Source: Chloroflexota bacterium (GTDB taxonomy: Bacteria; Chloroflexota; UBA4733). From it: DNA of 64,000 nt. The translations under genes and the position numbers were made by a program. Positions within the stretch are counted from its first letter, which is position 1, and every line of letters starts with the position of its first letter. The notes beneath the pieces were generated by a model. The model was given only the letters and a program-made list of their open reading frames with translations. It was not told where the DNA came from and searched no databases. Below, one piece after another: positions 27,175 to 35,386 of the stretch. The stretch lies in the NCBI GenBank assembly GCA_023381895.1, contig JAMCTA010000151.1, forward strand, positions 1-64,000, given 5' to 3'.

Positions 27175-27678
27175 GTGGAAAACGATAGAGCGGCGATCGA
27201 GCAGATCGCCACCTATTTGCTGAGTCGTAATGAACAGCTTGTCGTGGTCGAGACCTCGGCCGGCGGAAACCTTTCGCGACTTCTCACAGCGGTTCCAGGA
27301 GCTTCGCGATGGTTTGCGGGAGGCATTGTTGCCTATGGTTCTGTGCTGCGCACCGGTGCACTGGGTTTGGACGATGCGCAGTTCAGCAGCGAGGGAATCG
27401 TCTCTGCTCACTCAGGGCGGCTGCTCGCTCGCGCTGGCCGGGAGCGCTTTGGCGTCCAGTGGAGCGTCAGCGAGACTGGAATCACTGGCCCGCAGACCGG
27501 GCACCGCTCCCGTAAGCCGGAGGGGCTCTTGTACACCTGTGCAATTGGACCAAGCCAAGCAGTGGAGCACGAGTGGCACATCGACCCGGCTGAACGAGCA
27601 CAGCTACAGCGGCTGTTTGCTCTACGTGCATTGCAAGATCTGGCCGAGTGCATTATTTCGGGCGGTGATGAAGGTTAG
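27175..27678 (+). CDS. CinA-C / PncC-type amidohydrolase
   Basis: This stand-alone CinA C-terminal domain (167 residues) matches nicotinamide-nucleotide amidohydrolase, which recycles NMN to nicotinate mononucleotide. The catalytic region reads VVETSAGGNLSRLL, where most relatives have AESCTGG, so the Ser is kept but its neighbours differ. GGIVAYGS keeps the family Tyr, and ETGITGP is close to the usual SGIAGP. The chosen GTG at 27175 has GGGAGGG 12 bases upstream; ATG at 27121 is an alternative that would overlap the recF start. Activity is likely but not certain. Confidence 0.8.
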   Translation: MENDRAAIEQIATYLLSRNEQLVVVETSAGGNLSRLLTAVPGASRWFAGGIVAYGSVLRTGALGLDDAQFSSEGIVSAHSGRLLARAGRERFGVQWSVSETGITGPQTGHRSRKPEGLLYTCAIGPSQAVEHEWHIDPAERAQLQRLFALRALQDLAECIISGGDEG

Positions 27679-27780
27679 CGCAGCGCCGGCGGTGCTGTTC
27701 GCGCGTGTTGGTACATCCTGAGGCCGGCTGAACCGCTGCTATACTGTCGTGTCGAGTAATGAAGAGAAGCGACTTGATGG

Positions 27781-27798
27781 CCAAGTGTCGCCACTTGG
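27781..27798. other. Short perfect hairpin upstream of mreB
   Basis: CCAAGTG and CACTTGG form a 7-bp perfect stem around TCGC in the 217-base gap before mreB. No T-run follows. It may be an operator or a weak terminator for the preceding gene; nothing else in the gap is clear. Confidence 0.3.
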
Positions 27799-27895
27799 AA
27801 AGAATGACAGCGCTATTATCCGCGCGATTAGGTCAATGTGTTGGTATATGATGCTCAGCAAAGCGTGCTGACGTGAACAACGGAGGATATCTCGC

Positions 27896-28960
27896 TTGTT
27901 CCGACCTCTAAACTCTGTGTTTGGTCTTTTTTCCAAGGACCTCGGTATCGACCTCGGAACAGCAAACACGCTTGTGTACGTTCGTGACCAGGGAGTGGTC
28001 ATTTCCGAGCCCTCGGTTGTCGCGAAAGATCTTCGTACGGGCAAGATCTTCGCCGTCGGTATGGAGGCCAAACGGATGGTGGGGCGTACCCCTGCCTCTA
28101 TCGTCGCCATTCGTCCTCTGCGTGACGGTGTCATTTCCGATTTCGAGATCGTTCACGCCATGTTGCGCCACTGGATCAAGGTGGTGCACGATCGTTATCT
28201 TTTTGCACCGGCCCCCCGCGTTGCGATAGGGATTCCCAGCGGCGCAACTGAAGTTGAATGGCGCGCGGTGCGAGAAGCAGCACTCAATTCGGGGGCCCGT
28301 GAAGCCTATCTCATCGAGGAGCCGATGGCATCAGCGATTGGCTCTGGGTTGCCAGTATCCGAGCCGGCTGGAAACATGGTCGTAGATATCGGTGGAGGCA
28401 CGACAGAGATCGCAGTGATATCTCTGGGAGGCATCGTTGTGAACCGATCTATCCGGATCGCCGGCGACGAGATCGATGAGATGATCACGCAGTACATGCG
28501 ACGGGAGCATAATCTCCTCATCGGGGAGCGCATGGCTGAGCAGACCAAGATCGAGATTGGATCAGCCTACCCGCTCCCGGAGGAAAAAGCGGTAGTGTTA
28601 CGGGGTCGCGATCTCCGGACGGGGCTGCCAGCCTCGGTCGAAGTCGGTAGCAAGGATCTTCGCGACGCAATTGCTGGTCCCGTCAATGCGATCGTCACGG
28701 AGGTTAAGGCGGCTCTTGAGGAGACTCCACCTGAGCTGGTCGCCGATATTATGGATCGTGGCATCATGCTGGCAGGTGGTGGAGCGCTTCTTCAAGGGCT
28801 CTCGCAGCGACTGCGTGAAGAGACCCTCATGCCGGTTCATGTAGCAGAAGAGCCGCTGCAGTGTGTGGTACGGGGAACAGGTAAGTGTCTCGAGGAGCTC
28901 AGCCTGTTGGAGAAGGTCTCGCTCACGCAACCCCCTCCACCGGCACCCCAGCAGCTTTGA
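27896..28960 (+). CDS. mreB: Rod-shape determining actin MreB
   Basis: MreB (354 residues) forms membrane-bound filaments that steer lateral wall synthesis. The nucleotide-binding pattern is complete: KDLGIDLGTANTLVYV, VVDIGGGTTEIAVISLGG, and LAGGGALLQGL. The start is TTG at 27896 with GGAGG nine bases upstream. It heads a run of six same-strand genes, mreB-mreC-mreD-pbp2-rodA-thrB, in which all spacings after mreC are overlaps, so the group is one operon. Confidence 0.97.
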   Translation: MFRPLNSVFGLFSKDLGIDLGTANTLVYVRDQGVVISEPSVVAKDLRTGKIFAVGMEAKRMVGRTPASIVAIRPLRDGVISDFEIVHAMLRHWIKVVHDRYLFAPAPRVAIGIPSGATEVEWRAVREAALNSGAREAYLIEEPMASAIGSGLPVSEPAGNMVVDIGGGTTEIAVISLGGIVVNRSIRIAGDEIDEMITQYMRREHNLLIGERMAEQTKIEIGSAYPLPEEKAVVLRGRDLRTGLPASVEVGSKDLRDAIAGPVNAIVTEVKAALEETPPELVADIMDRGIMLAGGGALLQGLSQRLREETLMPVHVAEEPLQCVVRGTGKCLEELSLLEKVSLTQPPPPAPQQL

Positions 28961-28970
28961 TTGGCCACTG

Positions 28971-29807
28971 ATGCGCTTCCAACGCCCGTTGCGCTGGGTC
29001 GTGATTCTTCTCATTGCCGCCGTTGGCATCCTGGCACTCGACAGTCGTGGGTCACTAGACCGGTTCGGGGCGTGGATCCGGGCGCCGCTCGTTCCCCTGG
29101 CGTGGGGGGCGTCAGTACTCACAGACCAAATCGATTCTGGCGCTGCCAATCTTGCCGCAATTGGCAACCTCATTACTGAGAATCGCAAGTTGCGCGCAGA
29201 AAATGCGCGTCTGCAGGCTGAGAATCTCCGACTTCAAGCCCTCGGGTCAGAGGATGCCCATCTCCGCCAGCTTCTCGGCTTCAAGCAACTCTATCCTAAG
29301 CACACCTACTATCCGGCCAGAATCATTACCCGCAGTGGCAATAACATTGACCCGATGATCACGCTTGATGCCGGTAGTATCGTCGGCATCAAGCCCGGCA
29401 TGGCCGTGGTCGACGGAGATGCACTCATTGGTAGGGTTACTCAAGTCAGCCGGGACGCCGCGGTGGTGCTGCCGATCACCAATCCGAGCAGTGCAGTAGC
29501 CGCGAAGGTTGTGGGGCAAAGCGCTACAACAACGGGCATTGTGCAGGAAGAAGAAGGCGAAGGGCTGCTCCTTCGTTTTGCACAGGCTACAGCTCCATTG
29601 CGCATCGGTGACTGGGTCGTCACTTCTGGGATGGGCGGAACCTTCCCTCCAGACCTGCCGATCGGACGGATCACCGCCATTCAACAAGGGCAAGTCGACG
29701 TGTTTCAGCAGGCAATGCTCCGGCCTGCGTCGTCTCTGGAAGCGGACACGATCGTTCTCGTCATCACTGACTTCGTCCCTCTCCAGCTACCGGCCCAGCC
29801 GCAATGA
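28971..29807 (+). CDS. mreC: Rod-shape determining protein MreC
   Basis: MreC (278 residues) links MreB filaments to the wall synthases. There is one N-terminal membrane helix (VVILLIAAVGILAL), a short coiled coil (ENRKLRAENARLQAENLRL, residues about 67-85) and the beta-rich outer domain with PARIITRSGNNIDPMI and GDWVVTSGMGG. The start is the ATG 10 bases after mreB. The end overlaps mreD by ATGA. Confidence 0.93.
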   Translation: MRFQRPLRWVVILLIAAVGILALDSRGSLDRFGAWIRAPLVPLAWGASVLTDQIDSGAANLAAIGNLITENRKLRAENARLQAENLRLQALGSEDAHLRQLLGFKQLYPKHTYYPARIITRSGNNIDPMITLDAGSIVGIKPGMAVVDGDALIGRVTQVSRDAAVVLPITNPSSAVAAKVVGQSATTTGIVQEEEGEGLLLRFAQATAPLRIGDWVVTSGMGGTFPPDLPIGRITAIQQGQVDVFQQAMLRPASSLEADTIVLVITDFVPLQLPAQPQ

Positions 29808-30301
29808 GAACGGTCGGTATTGTCACCCTGGTGGTCTTGGTCGTGCTTCAGGTGACGTTGCTAAAGCGCCTAGCCCCCTTTGAAGTGGCACCAGACGTTG
29901 TGCTGACCGCCACTGCGAGCATTGCAGTGATTGCTGGCTGGCGACCAATCGTGTTTGCAACCGCTGTCGTCCTGGGGATTGGACTCGATGCGCTTGGCGG
30001 TACACCTCTGGGCCTCACGTCGCTCGGCTTTGTTCTGGTAGTACTGGCTGTTGGTTGGTGGAGAGAAGTCGTGGTCTACCGCGGGATCGCCGTATTTCTT
30101 CTCGCTGCCGGAGTGGCGACAGTGGTATTCGACGGGGTGCTATTGCTGGCTTTGCTGGCGCTGCACGATCCGGCGAGCGTCACGGGAACCGCGAAGCACA
30201 TTGTCCTTCCAAGCGTCCTCATCAACGCGGTTTGTGCTGTGCCACTGAGCAAGGTCGCCGAGTGGGTCTGCTTGCCGAACGGACAGGAGTCCATACCTTG
30301 A
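29804..30301 (+). CDS. mreD: Rod-shape determining protein MreD
   Basis: This 165-residue, highly hydrophobic protein with about five membrane segments sits in the usual MreD place between mreC and pbp2. The central GIGLDALGGTPLGLTSLGF resembles the conserved MreD segment. The start overlaps the mreC stop, and its stop overlaps the TTG of the next gene, which indicates tightly coupled translation. Confidence 0.88.
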   Translation: MRTVGIVTLVVLVVLQVTLLKRLAPFEVAPDVVLTATASIAVIAGWRPIVFATAVVLGIGLDALGGTPLGLTSLGFVLVVLAVGWWREVVVYRGIAVFLLAAGVATVVFDGVLLLALLALHDPASVTGTAKHIVLPSVLINAVCAVPLSKVAEWVCLPNGQESIP

Positions 30302-32160
30302 GCATCCAACGCCGCCTTCCAATACAGCAGGAACGAGAGCGACGCATCTCCATCTTCCTCGTACTCACACCTGTGCTCATTACGGTCCTCCTCGCCCGGC
30401 TATGGTGGGTACAGATCGTTTTGGGCCCGCAATATCAGCGGCGAGCAAACTTCAACCATGAGCGCGTCGTTACTATCCAGCCGTTACGGGGCATCGTCTA
30501 CGACCGATATGACCAGCAGCTCGTTGAAAATGCGCCGTCGTGGCAGATTATGCTCATTCCTGCCGACGTGCCAAACGGCGAAATGACAGCGGTTCTCAGG
30601 CGCCTCAGCGCCTTGACCCACATCGAGTTAGAGAGCCTCGATGTGCGCGTGCGCGATGATAAAGGAAGTCCAGTCCAGGCGCTCACCCTGGCCGATGGCG
30701 TGCAGCGGAACGTCGCGTTTTCTGTATTGGAGCATCTTGATTCACTTCCAGGAGTGCATGTCGACTACATTCCGCAACGGCAGTATATTAATGGACCAGC
30801 GTTTGCTCCGGTGGTGGGATACGTCGGCCTCATTAGCAGCCAGCGGTACAAGGCAGCGCTGAAGACGCCTGACCCATATCCAGTCAACTCCTTCGTCGGA
30901 AAGGCAGGTGTCGAGCAGGTGTTCGAGCAGCAGCTGCGGGGAATACTGGGCCATCAAACCCTGGAGATCGACGCGTCGGGGCAAACGGTTCAGACTATCA
31001 GTACCTCCAAGGCTATTCCTGGTGACAGCGTCGAGCTCACCGTCGCGGCAGACGTTCAGCGCGTCGCCTACCAGGCATTGAGCTCGCTTGTTCAGCAGGG
31101 CAAGGCTACTGGAGGCGCTGTGGTGGCAGTCGACCCTCGCAACGGGGCCGTCGTGGTCCTTGCTTCCGTTCCTTCCTACGACCCCAATGCACTGTCGAGC
31201 GGTCTGACCGCTGATGAATGGTCACAGTTGATGTCCAACCCTGCCCATCCTCTCGTCGACCACGCGATATCCTCTCAGTACCCTCCTGGCCCGATGCTTG
31301 ACCCCTTCCTGGCGGTCGCCGAGCTCCAGGCTGGAGTGCTTCAACCTCAACGCGACTGGGTCTGTCCGCAGCGAATTGATGTGAACGGCTGGCTTTTCTT
31401 CAACAGTCGCACTGTTCCAACAGCGCCGGTCAATACGCTGGGTGCGCTTGGGCAAGGATGCAGCACGCTCTTCCTGGGACTGACTGGCCAACAACCAGCA
31501 GTTACGGGAGTGAAGCAGGGCCTGGGTCACGTGAATCTTCTGCACTGGCTCGAGGCATTTGGGTTCCGGCAGCCAACAGGAATCATCCTACCTGGAGAGA
31601 CGACAGGATTTCTGCCCACCCCATCCTGGTATGAGCGTTCATTGAACGCAGCCTGGACTTCTGTCGACACCTACCTAGTGGCTTCCGGGGCAGGGCCCGA
31701 TGCCATCACCCCAATTCAACTCGCCGTCGCTACGGCTGCCCTGGCGAACGGCGGTAAGGTATGGCAACCGCAGCTACTCCAGCGCTTGATCACTCCATCG
31801 GGGCGGGTATTGGCGGAACTCTCTCCGCACCTCACACGTAACCTCGCTTTGTCTGCATCGACGACGTCTACAATCATCCAAGGACTCGCAGAGGCAAGTA
31901 AGGCGCGGAACAGTGTCAGCGTTCCCGGTTTCACCATCGCTGGTCTTGGCGGCTACGCAACGTCACCGAACACCACAGGCTTTCTTCCCGTTATCGACTC
32001 CTGGTGGACGGGCTTTGGCCCAACATATGATCCCCAGATCGCCGTTACCGTTCTGGTTCAGGATGCCACTGACGGTAGTCAGGCTGGTAGTGTCGCGGAG
32101 AAGATTCTCACGGAATTCTTCCATCCTTCACACGCAGCCGAGGTAAGCAATGTCCCCTAG
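30298..32160 (+). CDS. PBP2/MrdA homologue without transpeptidase active-site motifs
   Basis: Position, size (620 residues) and domain order (membrane helix, dimerisation domain with PLRGIVYDRYDQQLVENAPS, transpeptidase domain) are those of PBP2, the cross-linking partner of RodA. The three catalytic motifs are absent. The SxxK site after YPPG reads PMLD (332-335), the SxN region reads GCST (387-390), and the KTG region reads LGG (550-552) in IAGLGGYATS. The frame is intact, so this is a kept pseudoenzyme, perhaps a structural activator of RodA. The TTG start overlaps the mreD stop behind AGGAG. The family identity is sure; the loss of activity is inferred from motifs. Confidence 0.9.
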   Translation: MSIQRRLPIQQERERRISIFLVLTPVLITVLLARLWWVQIVLGPQYQRRANFNHERVVTIQPLRGIVYDRYDQQLVENAPSWQIMLIPADVPNGEMTAVLRRLSALTHIELESLDVRVRDDKGSPVQALTLADGVQRNVAFSVLEHLDSLPGVHVDYIPQRQYINGPAFAPVVGYVGLISSQRYKAALKTPDPYPVNSFVGKAGVEQVFEQQLRGILGHQTLEIDASGQTVQTISTSKAIPGDSVELTVAADVQRVAYQALSSLVQQGKATGGAVVAVDPRNGAVVVLASVPSYDPNALSSGLTADEWSQLMSNPAHPLVDHAISSQYPPGPMLDPFLAVAELQAGVLQPQRDWVCPQRIDVNGWLFFNSRTVPTAPVNTLGALGQGCSTLFLGLTGQQPAVTGVKQGLGHVNLLHWLEAFGFRQPTGIILPGETTGFLPTPSWYERSLNAAWTSVDTYLVASGAGPDAITPIQLAVATAALANGGKVWQPQLLQRLITPSGRVLAELSPHLTRNLALSASTTSTIIQGLAEASKARNSVSVPGFTIAGLGGYATSPNTTGFLPVIDSWWTGFGPTYDPQIAVTVLVQDATDGSQAGSVAEKILTEFFHPSHAAEVSNVP

Positions 32161-33253
32161 ACTTTGGCGCAGTTTCGACCCGCTCCTCTTTGCTGTAGCG
32201 GTGCTGCTCACGGCCATCGGTGTGACAATGGTGTACGCTGCCCTTGCTGGTCCAGGGCAAGATGTCGCTGCGCGCGATGGAGCTATCAGAGAGGCCGTCT
32301 TCGGGATGCTTGGTCTCACGTTGCTCATCGGAACCTGCTTTGTCGACTATCACATATTTCGAGGGCTCTTCTGGCCTCTGGTCGCGTTCAACTGTCTCTT
32401 TCTGCTCGCCGTGCTCGTGCTTGGTCACGCGTCATACGGAGCGCAGCGCTGGCTGCGCATCGGCGTGCTGCCGATTCAACCATCTGAGCTTGGCAAGCTC
32501 CTCGTGATCTTGACTCTGGCGCGAGTGCTGGCAGACGCCGATGATCAGATCACCAAGTTCACCACGATCCTCCGCTCGTTGCCTATAGCCTTGTTGCCTG
32601 CAGCACTCGTCTTCCCACAGCCGGACCTTGGCACGGCACTGGTCTATGGTGCGATCTGGGTGGGGATGATCATCGGGGCCGGGGCACGGTGGCGACACCT
32701 CGGCATGCTCGTCTTGGTCTCACTAGCCCTCATGCCATTCTTATTTCACTTTTTGCACAGTTACCAGATTCAGCGCCTCACTATTTTTCTTCGTCCGGAA
32801 TCCGATCCCACAGGTGCCGGCTATAACATCATCCAAGCTCTGATTGCCATCGGGTCGGGAGGGCTCCTCGGTCAGGGATGGACGTTTGGGACTCAGACAC
32901 AGTTCCATTTCCTCCGCGTGCAACAGAGTGACTTCATCTTCTCGGTAATTGCAGAACAGCTCGGATTCCTGGGATCTTTTCTCATCCTTATGCTCTTCGG
33001 TCTACTGTTCAACAGGATTGTGAGAGCAGCGGCAGTCTCCCAGGACCTCTATGGACGCCTGGTTGCTATTGGCGTATTCTGGATGCTCTTATTCCAAACC
33101 TTTGTCAATATGGGAATGAACCTACAGCTCATGCCCGTCACTGGCATCCCTCTCCCGCTGATTTCTGCGGGTGGCAGCTCGTTAGTGACGTCGCTCATTG
33201 CGATCGGGATCGTTGAAAGTATTCATATGCGAAGAGAAGGAGCATCATTTTGA
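32150..33253 (+). CDS. rodA: RodA-type peptidoglycan glycosyltransferase (SEDS)
   Basis: This 367-residue SEDS protein has about ten membrane segments and polymerises lipid II into glycan strands. Key parts are SYGAQRWLRIG, IQPSELGKLLVI, the catalytic-loop Asp in FPQPDLGTALV, and the C-terminal GIPLPLISAGGSSL. Thus the glycosyltransferase looks active although its PBP2 partner does not. It starts inside the 3' end of the PBP2 gene, and its stop overlaps the TTG of thrB. Confidence 0.94.
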   Translation: MSPRLWRSFDPLLFAVAVLLTAIGVTMVYAALAGPGQDVAARDGAIREAVFGMLGLTLLIGTCFVDYHIFRGLFWPLVAFNCLFLLAVLVLGHASYGAQRWLRIGVLPIQPSELGKLLVILTLARVLADADDQITKFTTILRSLPIALLPAALVFPQPDLGTALVYGAIWVGMIIGAGARWRHLGMLVLVSLALMPFLFHFLHSYQIQRLTIFLRPESDPTGAGYNIIQALIAIGSGGLLGQGWTFGTQTQFHFLRVQQSDFIFSVIAEQLGFLGSFLILMLFGLLFNRIVRAAAVSQDLYGRLVAIGVFWMLLFQTFVNMGMNLQLMPVTGIPLPLISAGGSSLVTSLIAIGIVESIHMRREGASF

Positions 33254-34161
33254 AGAGGCTGCACGTGCAAGTTCCGGCAACCTCTGCGAACCTCGGCCCA
33301 GGCTTCGATACGCTCGGTGTGGCTCTCGGCATCTACAACGATACGGTTGTTGAGACTGCAGATCGCGAGTCTTTGGAGGTGGTGGGCGAGGGTATGGCCG
33401 ACTTACAATCAGGTGCTCCCAATCTCATTCATCGCGCAATCGAAGAGATGTTTCGGCTGTGTGGAGTGCGGCGACCTCCTCTGGTCATTCGTTGTTGCAA
33501 TGCCATACCACTGGGGCGAGGTCTAGGCAGCAGTGCTGCGGCCTTGGTGACGGGTTTGCTCATTGGTCAAGCCCTGCTCGAGAATGCCGTCGACAGCGCC
33601 GCGCTGTTGCCGGTGGCCGCGCGCCTGGAGGGTCACGGGGACAACACGAGCGCCGCGCTCCTCGGTGGCTTCACGGTCTGTGTACCCACCGACGATGGCA
33701 TTGTTGCCGAAGCTCTGCCCGCGCCGCTGGGGTTGCAGTGCGTTCTGTTCATCCCGGACTATCAGGTCTCGACTGAACTGGCGAGAAGAGTGCTGCCAGA
33801 AAGGTATCGGCGCGCTGATGCCGTATTCAATATCTCGCGCGTGGCACTCTTCGTTTCAGCTTTGATGACCAACCGATTAGACCATCTCGGCGAGGCGATG
33901 AATGATCGCTTGCATCAGCCGTACCGGCTACCTCTGTATCGGGGAATGGACAGTCTGATTCGAGCTGCTACAGATGCAGGCGCTTACGGTGCATCCGTAA
34001 GCGGCGCAGGGCCGTCGATGGTCGCCTTTGCCGACGAAGGTGCTGCTGCTGGCGTCGCTCAAACGGTAGCGGAGACTGTCGAGGCTATAGGTGTAGCTGG
34101 CAGCGTGGTGACCGTTCCAATAGCCGTTCACGGAGCTTCTGTCAGAGTAGAGGCTCCTTAG
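33250..34161 (+). CDS. thrB: Homoserine kinase
   Basis: This 303-residue GHMP kinase phosphorylates homoserine on the way to threonine. Motif 1 is VQVPATSANLGPGFDTLG, the ATP loop is PLGRGLGSSAAALVTG (about residues 80-95), and the third motif is GASVSGAGPSMVAF. It is an amino-acid gene at the end of a cell-shape operon, joined by a TTGA overlap to rodA. Its start is TTG with a modest GAGAAGGAG upstream. Confidence 0.95.
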   Translation: MKRLHVQVPATSANLGPGFDTLGVALGIYNDTVVETADRESLEVVGEGMADLQSGAPNLIHRAIEEMFRLCGVRRPPLVIRCCNAIPLGRGLGSSAAALVTGLLIGQALLENAVDSAALLPVAARLEGHGDNTSAALLGGFTVCVPTDDGIVAEALPAPLGLQCVLFIPDYQVSTELARRVLPERYRRADAVFNISRVALFVSALMTNRLDHLGEAMNDRLHQPYRLPLYRGMDSLIRAATDAGAYGASVSGAGPSMVAFADEGAAAGVAQTVAETVEAIGVAGSVVTVPIAVHGASVRVEAP

Positions 34162-34212
34162 GTGACTACTCACGGCATCGTGCTGGACCGGGCAAAGCAG
34201 TCGCTGAGCCGT

Positions 34213-34228
34213 CACGACACTGGTCGTG
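34213..34228. terminator. Small hairpin between convergent thrB and ddl
   Basis: CACGAC and GTCGTG pair perfectly around ACTG in the 85-base gap between two convergent genes. It lacks a T-run on either strand, so a role as bidirectional terminator is only suggested by position. Confidence 0.3.
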
Positions 34229-34246
34229 CGTCATCTCCGTGAGTCT

Positions 34247-35362
34247 CTAGTCTTCCCAGTGAGCATCCAAGGAGCGACGCTCCGTGAAACGCTCGATGGC
34301 CAGGTCTATCAGTCTCTGGAGGAGATCGGCATAGCTCATCCCCGATGCCGCCCAGAGCTTGGAGTACATGCTCTTTTCGGTGAATCCAGGGATCGTGTTG
34401 ATCTCGTTGACCCAGACCTCATCCCCACGCACAAAGCAATCGACCCTTGCCATCCCAGCGCAGCTCAGAGCTTCGAACGTCCTTCGAGCCAATTCTTGAA
34501 CGCGTCCTGCAACGACGTGATCCAGGTCGGCAGGAATGTGGAGCATCGAGACATCGTCCACGTATTTCGCTCGATAGTCATAGAATTCGTGCGAGGTCGT
34601 GACTTCCCCGCACACCGAGACTTGCGGATCGTGATTCCCGAGCACGGCACATTCGATTTCCCGCACCGGCGACACCGCCCTCTCGACGAGGACGCGCACA
34701 TCATAGCGAAGGGCATCGCTCACCGCCGCAGTCAGTTCGTTGGGAACGAGAACTTTATGCACGCCGACACTCGAGCCAAGATTGGAAGGCTTGACAAAGC
34801 ACGGATAGCCAACAGTGCGAGCGACGAGGGCGGCTACGTTGCTGCCATTATTTTCCCACTCGTGGCGCGCCACCGTCACCCAGTCGACGACGGGTATTTC
34901 AGCTGCTTTTAGAACCATCTTGGCTGTGTGTTTGTCCATCCCGACGGCAGAGCCGAGGACGCCCGCGCCGGCGTAGGGGACTCCAGCAAGCTCAAGGACG
35001 CCTTGAAGGGTTCCATCTTCACCATTAGGGCCATGAATGAGCGGCAGCACCACATCGATCTGAGACAGGCTAGCGGCAATCGGAGACAGCATCTCCGAGC
35101 CATAGCTATTACGCACGTCGAGTACGTTGCGGCTGGAATCGCCGTTCGATCTGTCTTCGACCGCGATCTGCCCAGCGGCGAGGACGGCCCCGCTGCACGC
35201 TCCCGGAAGCCAGCGCCCACGTGCATCGATGTAGAGCGGCACAATCTCATACTCATGATGCTTAGAGCTCAGTACCTGCGCAACAGAGCGCGCCGATGCA
35301 ACTGAGACTTCGTGTTCGGCAGACTTTCCACCGAAGAGCAGCAAGATGCGCATCTTTGCCAT
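34247..35362 (-). CDS. ddl: D-alanine--D-alanine ligase
   Basis: This 371-residue ATP-grasp enzyme joins two D-Ala for the peptidoglycan stem peptide. Motifs are LLFGGKSAEHEVSVASA at the N-terminus, LIHGPNGEDGTLQG, FVKPSNLGSSVGV for ATP binding, and VNEINTIPGFTEKSMY at the active site. It is the last gene of alr-murF-ddl on the minus strand, 24 bases after murF. Confidence 0.96.
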   Translation of the reverse strand: MAKMRILLLFGGKSAEHEVSVASARSVAQVLSSKHHEYEIVPLYIDARGRWLPGACSGAVLAAGQIAVEDRSNGDSSRNVLDVRNSYGSEMLSPIAASLSQIDVVLPLIHGPNGEDGTLQGVLELAGVPYAGAGVLGSAVGMDKHTAKMVLKAAEIPVVDWVTVARHEWENNGSNVAALVARTVGYPCFVKPSNLGSSVGVHKVLVPNELTAAVSDALRYDVRVLVERAVSPVREIECAVLGNHDPQVSVCGEVTTSHEFYDYRAKYVDDVSMLHIPADLDHVVAGRVQELARRTFEALSCAGMARVDCFVRGDEVWVNEINTIPGFTEKSMYSKLWAASGMSYADLLQRLIDLAIERFTERRSLDAHWED

Positions 35363-35386
35363 TTGGGGCAGTGTCCTCTCAAGCTC

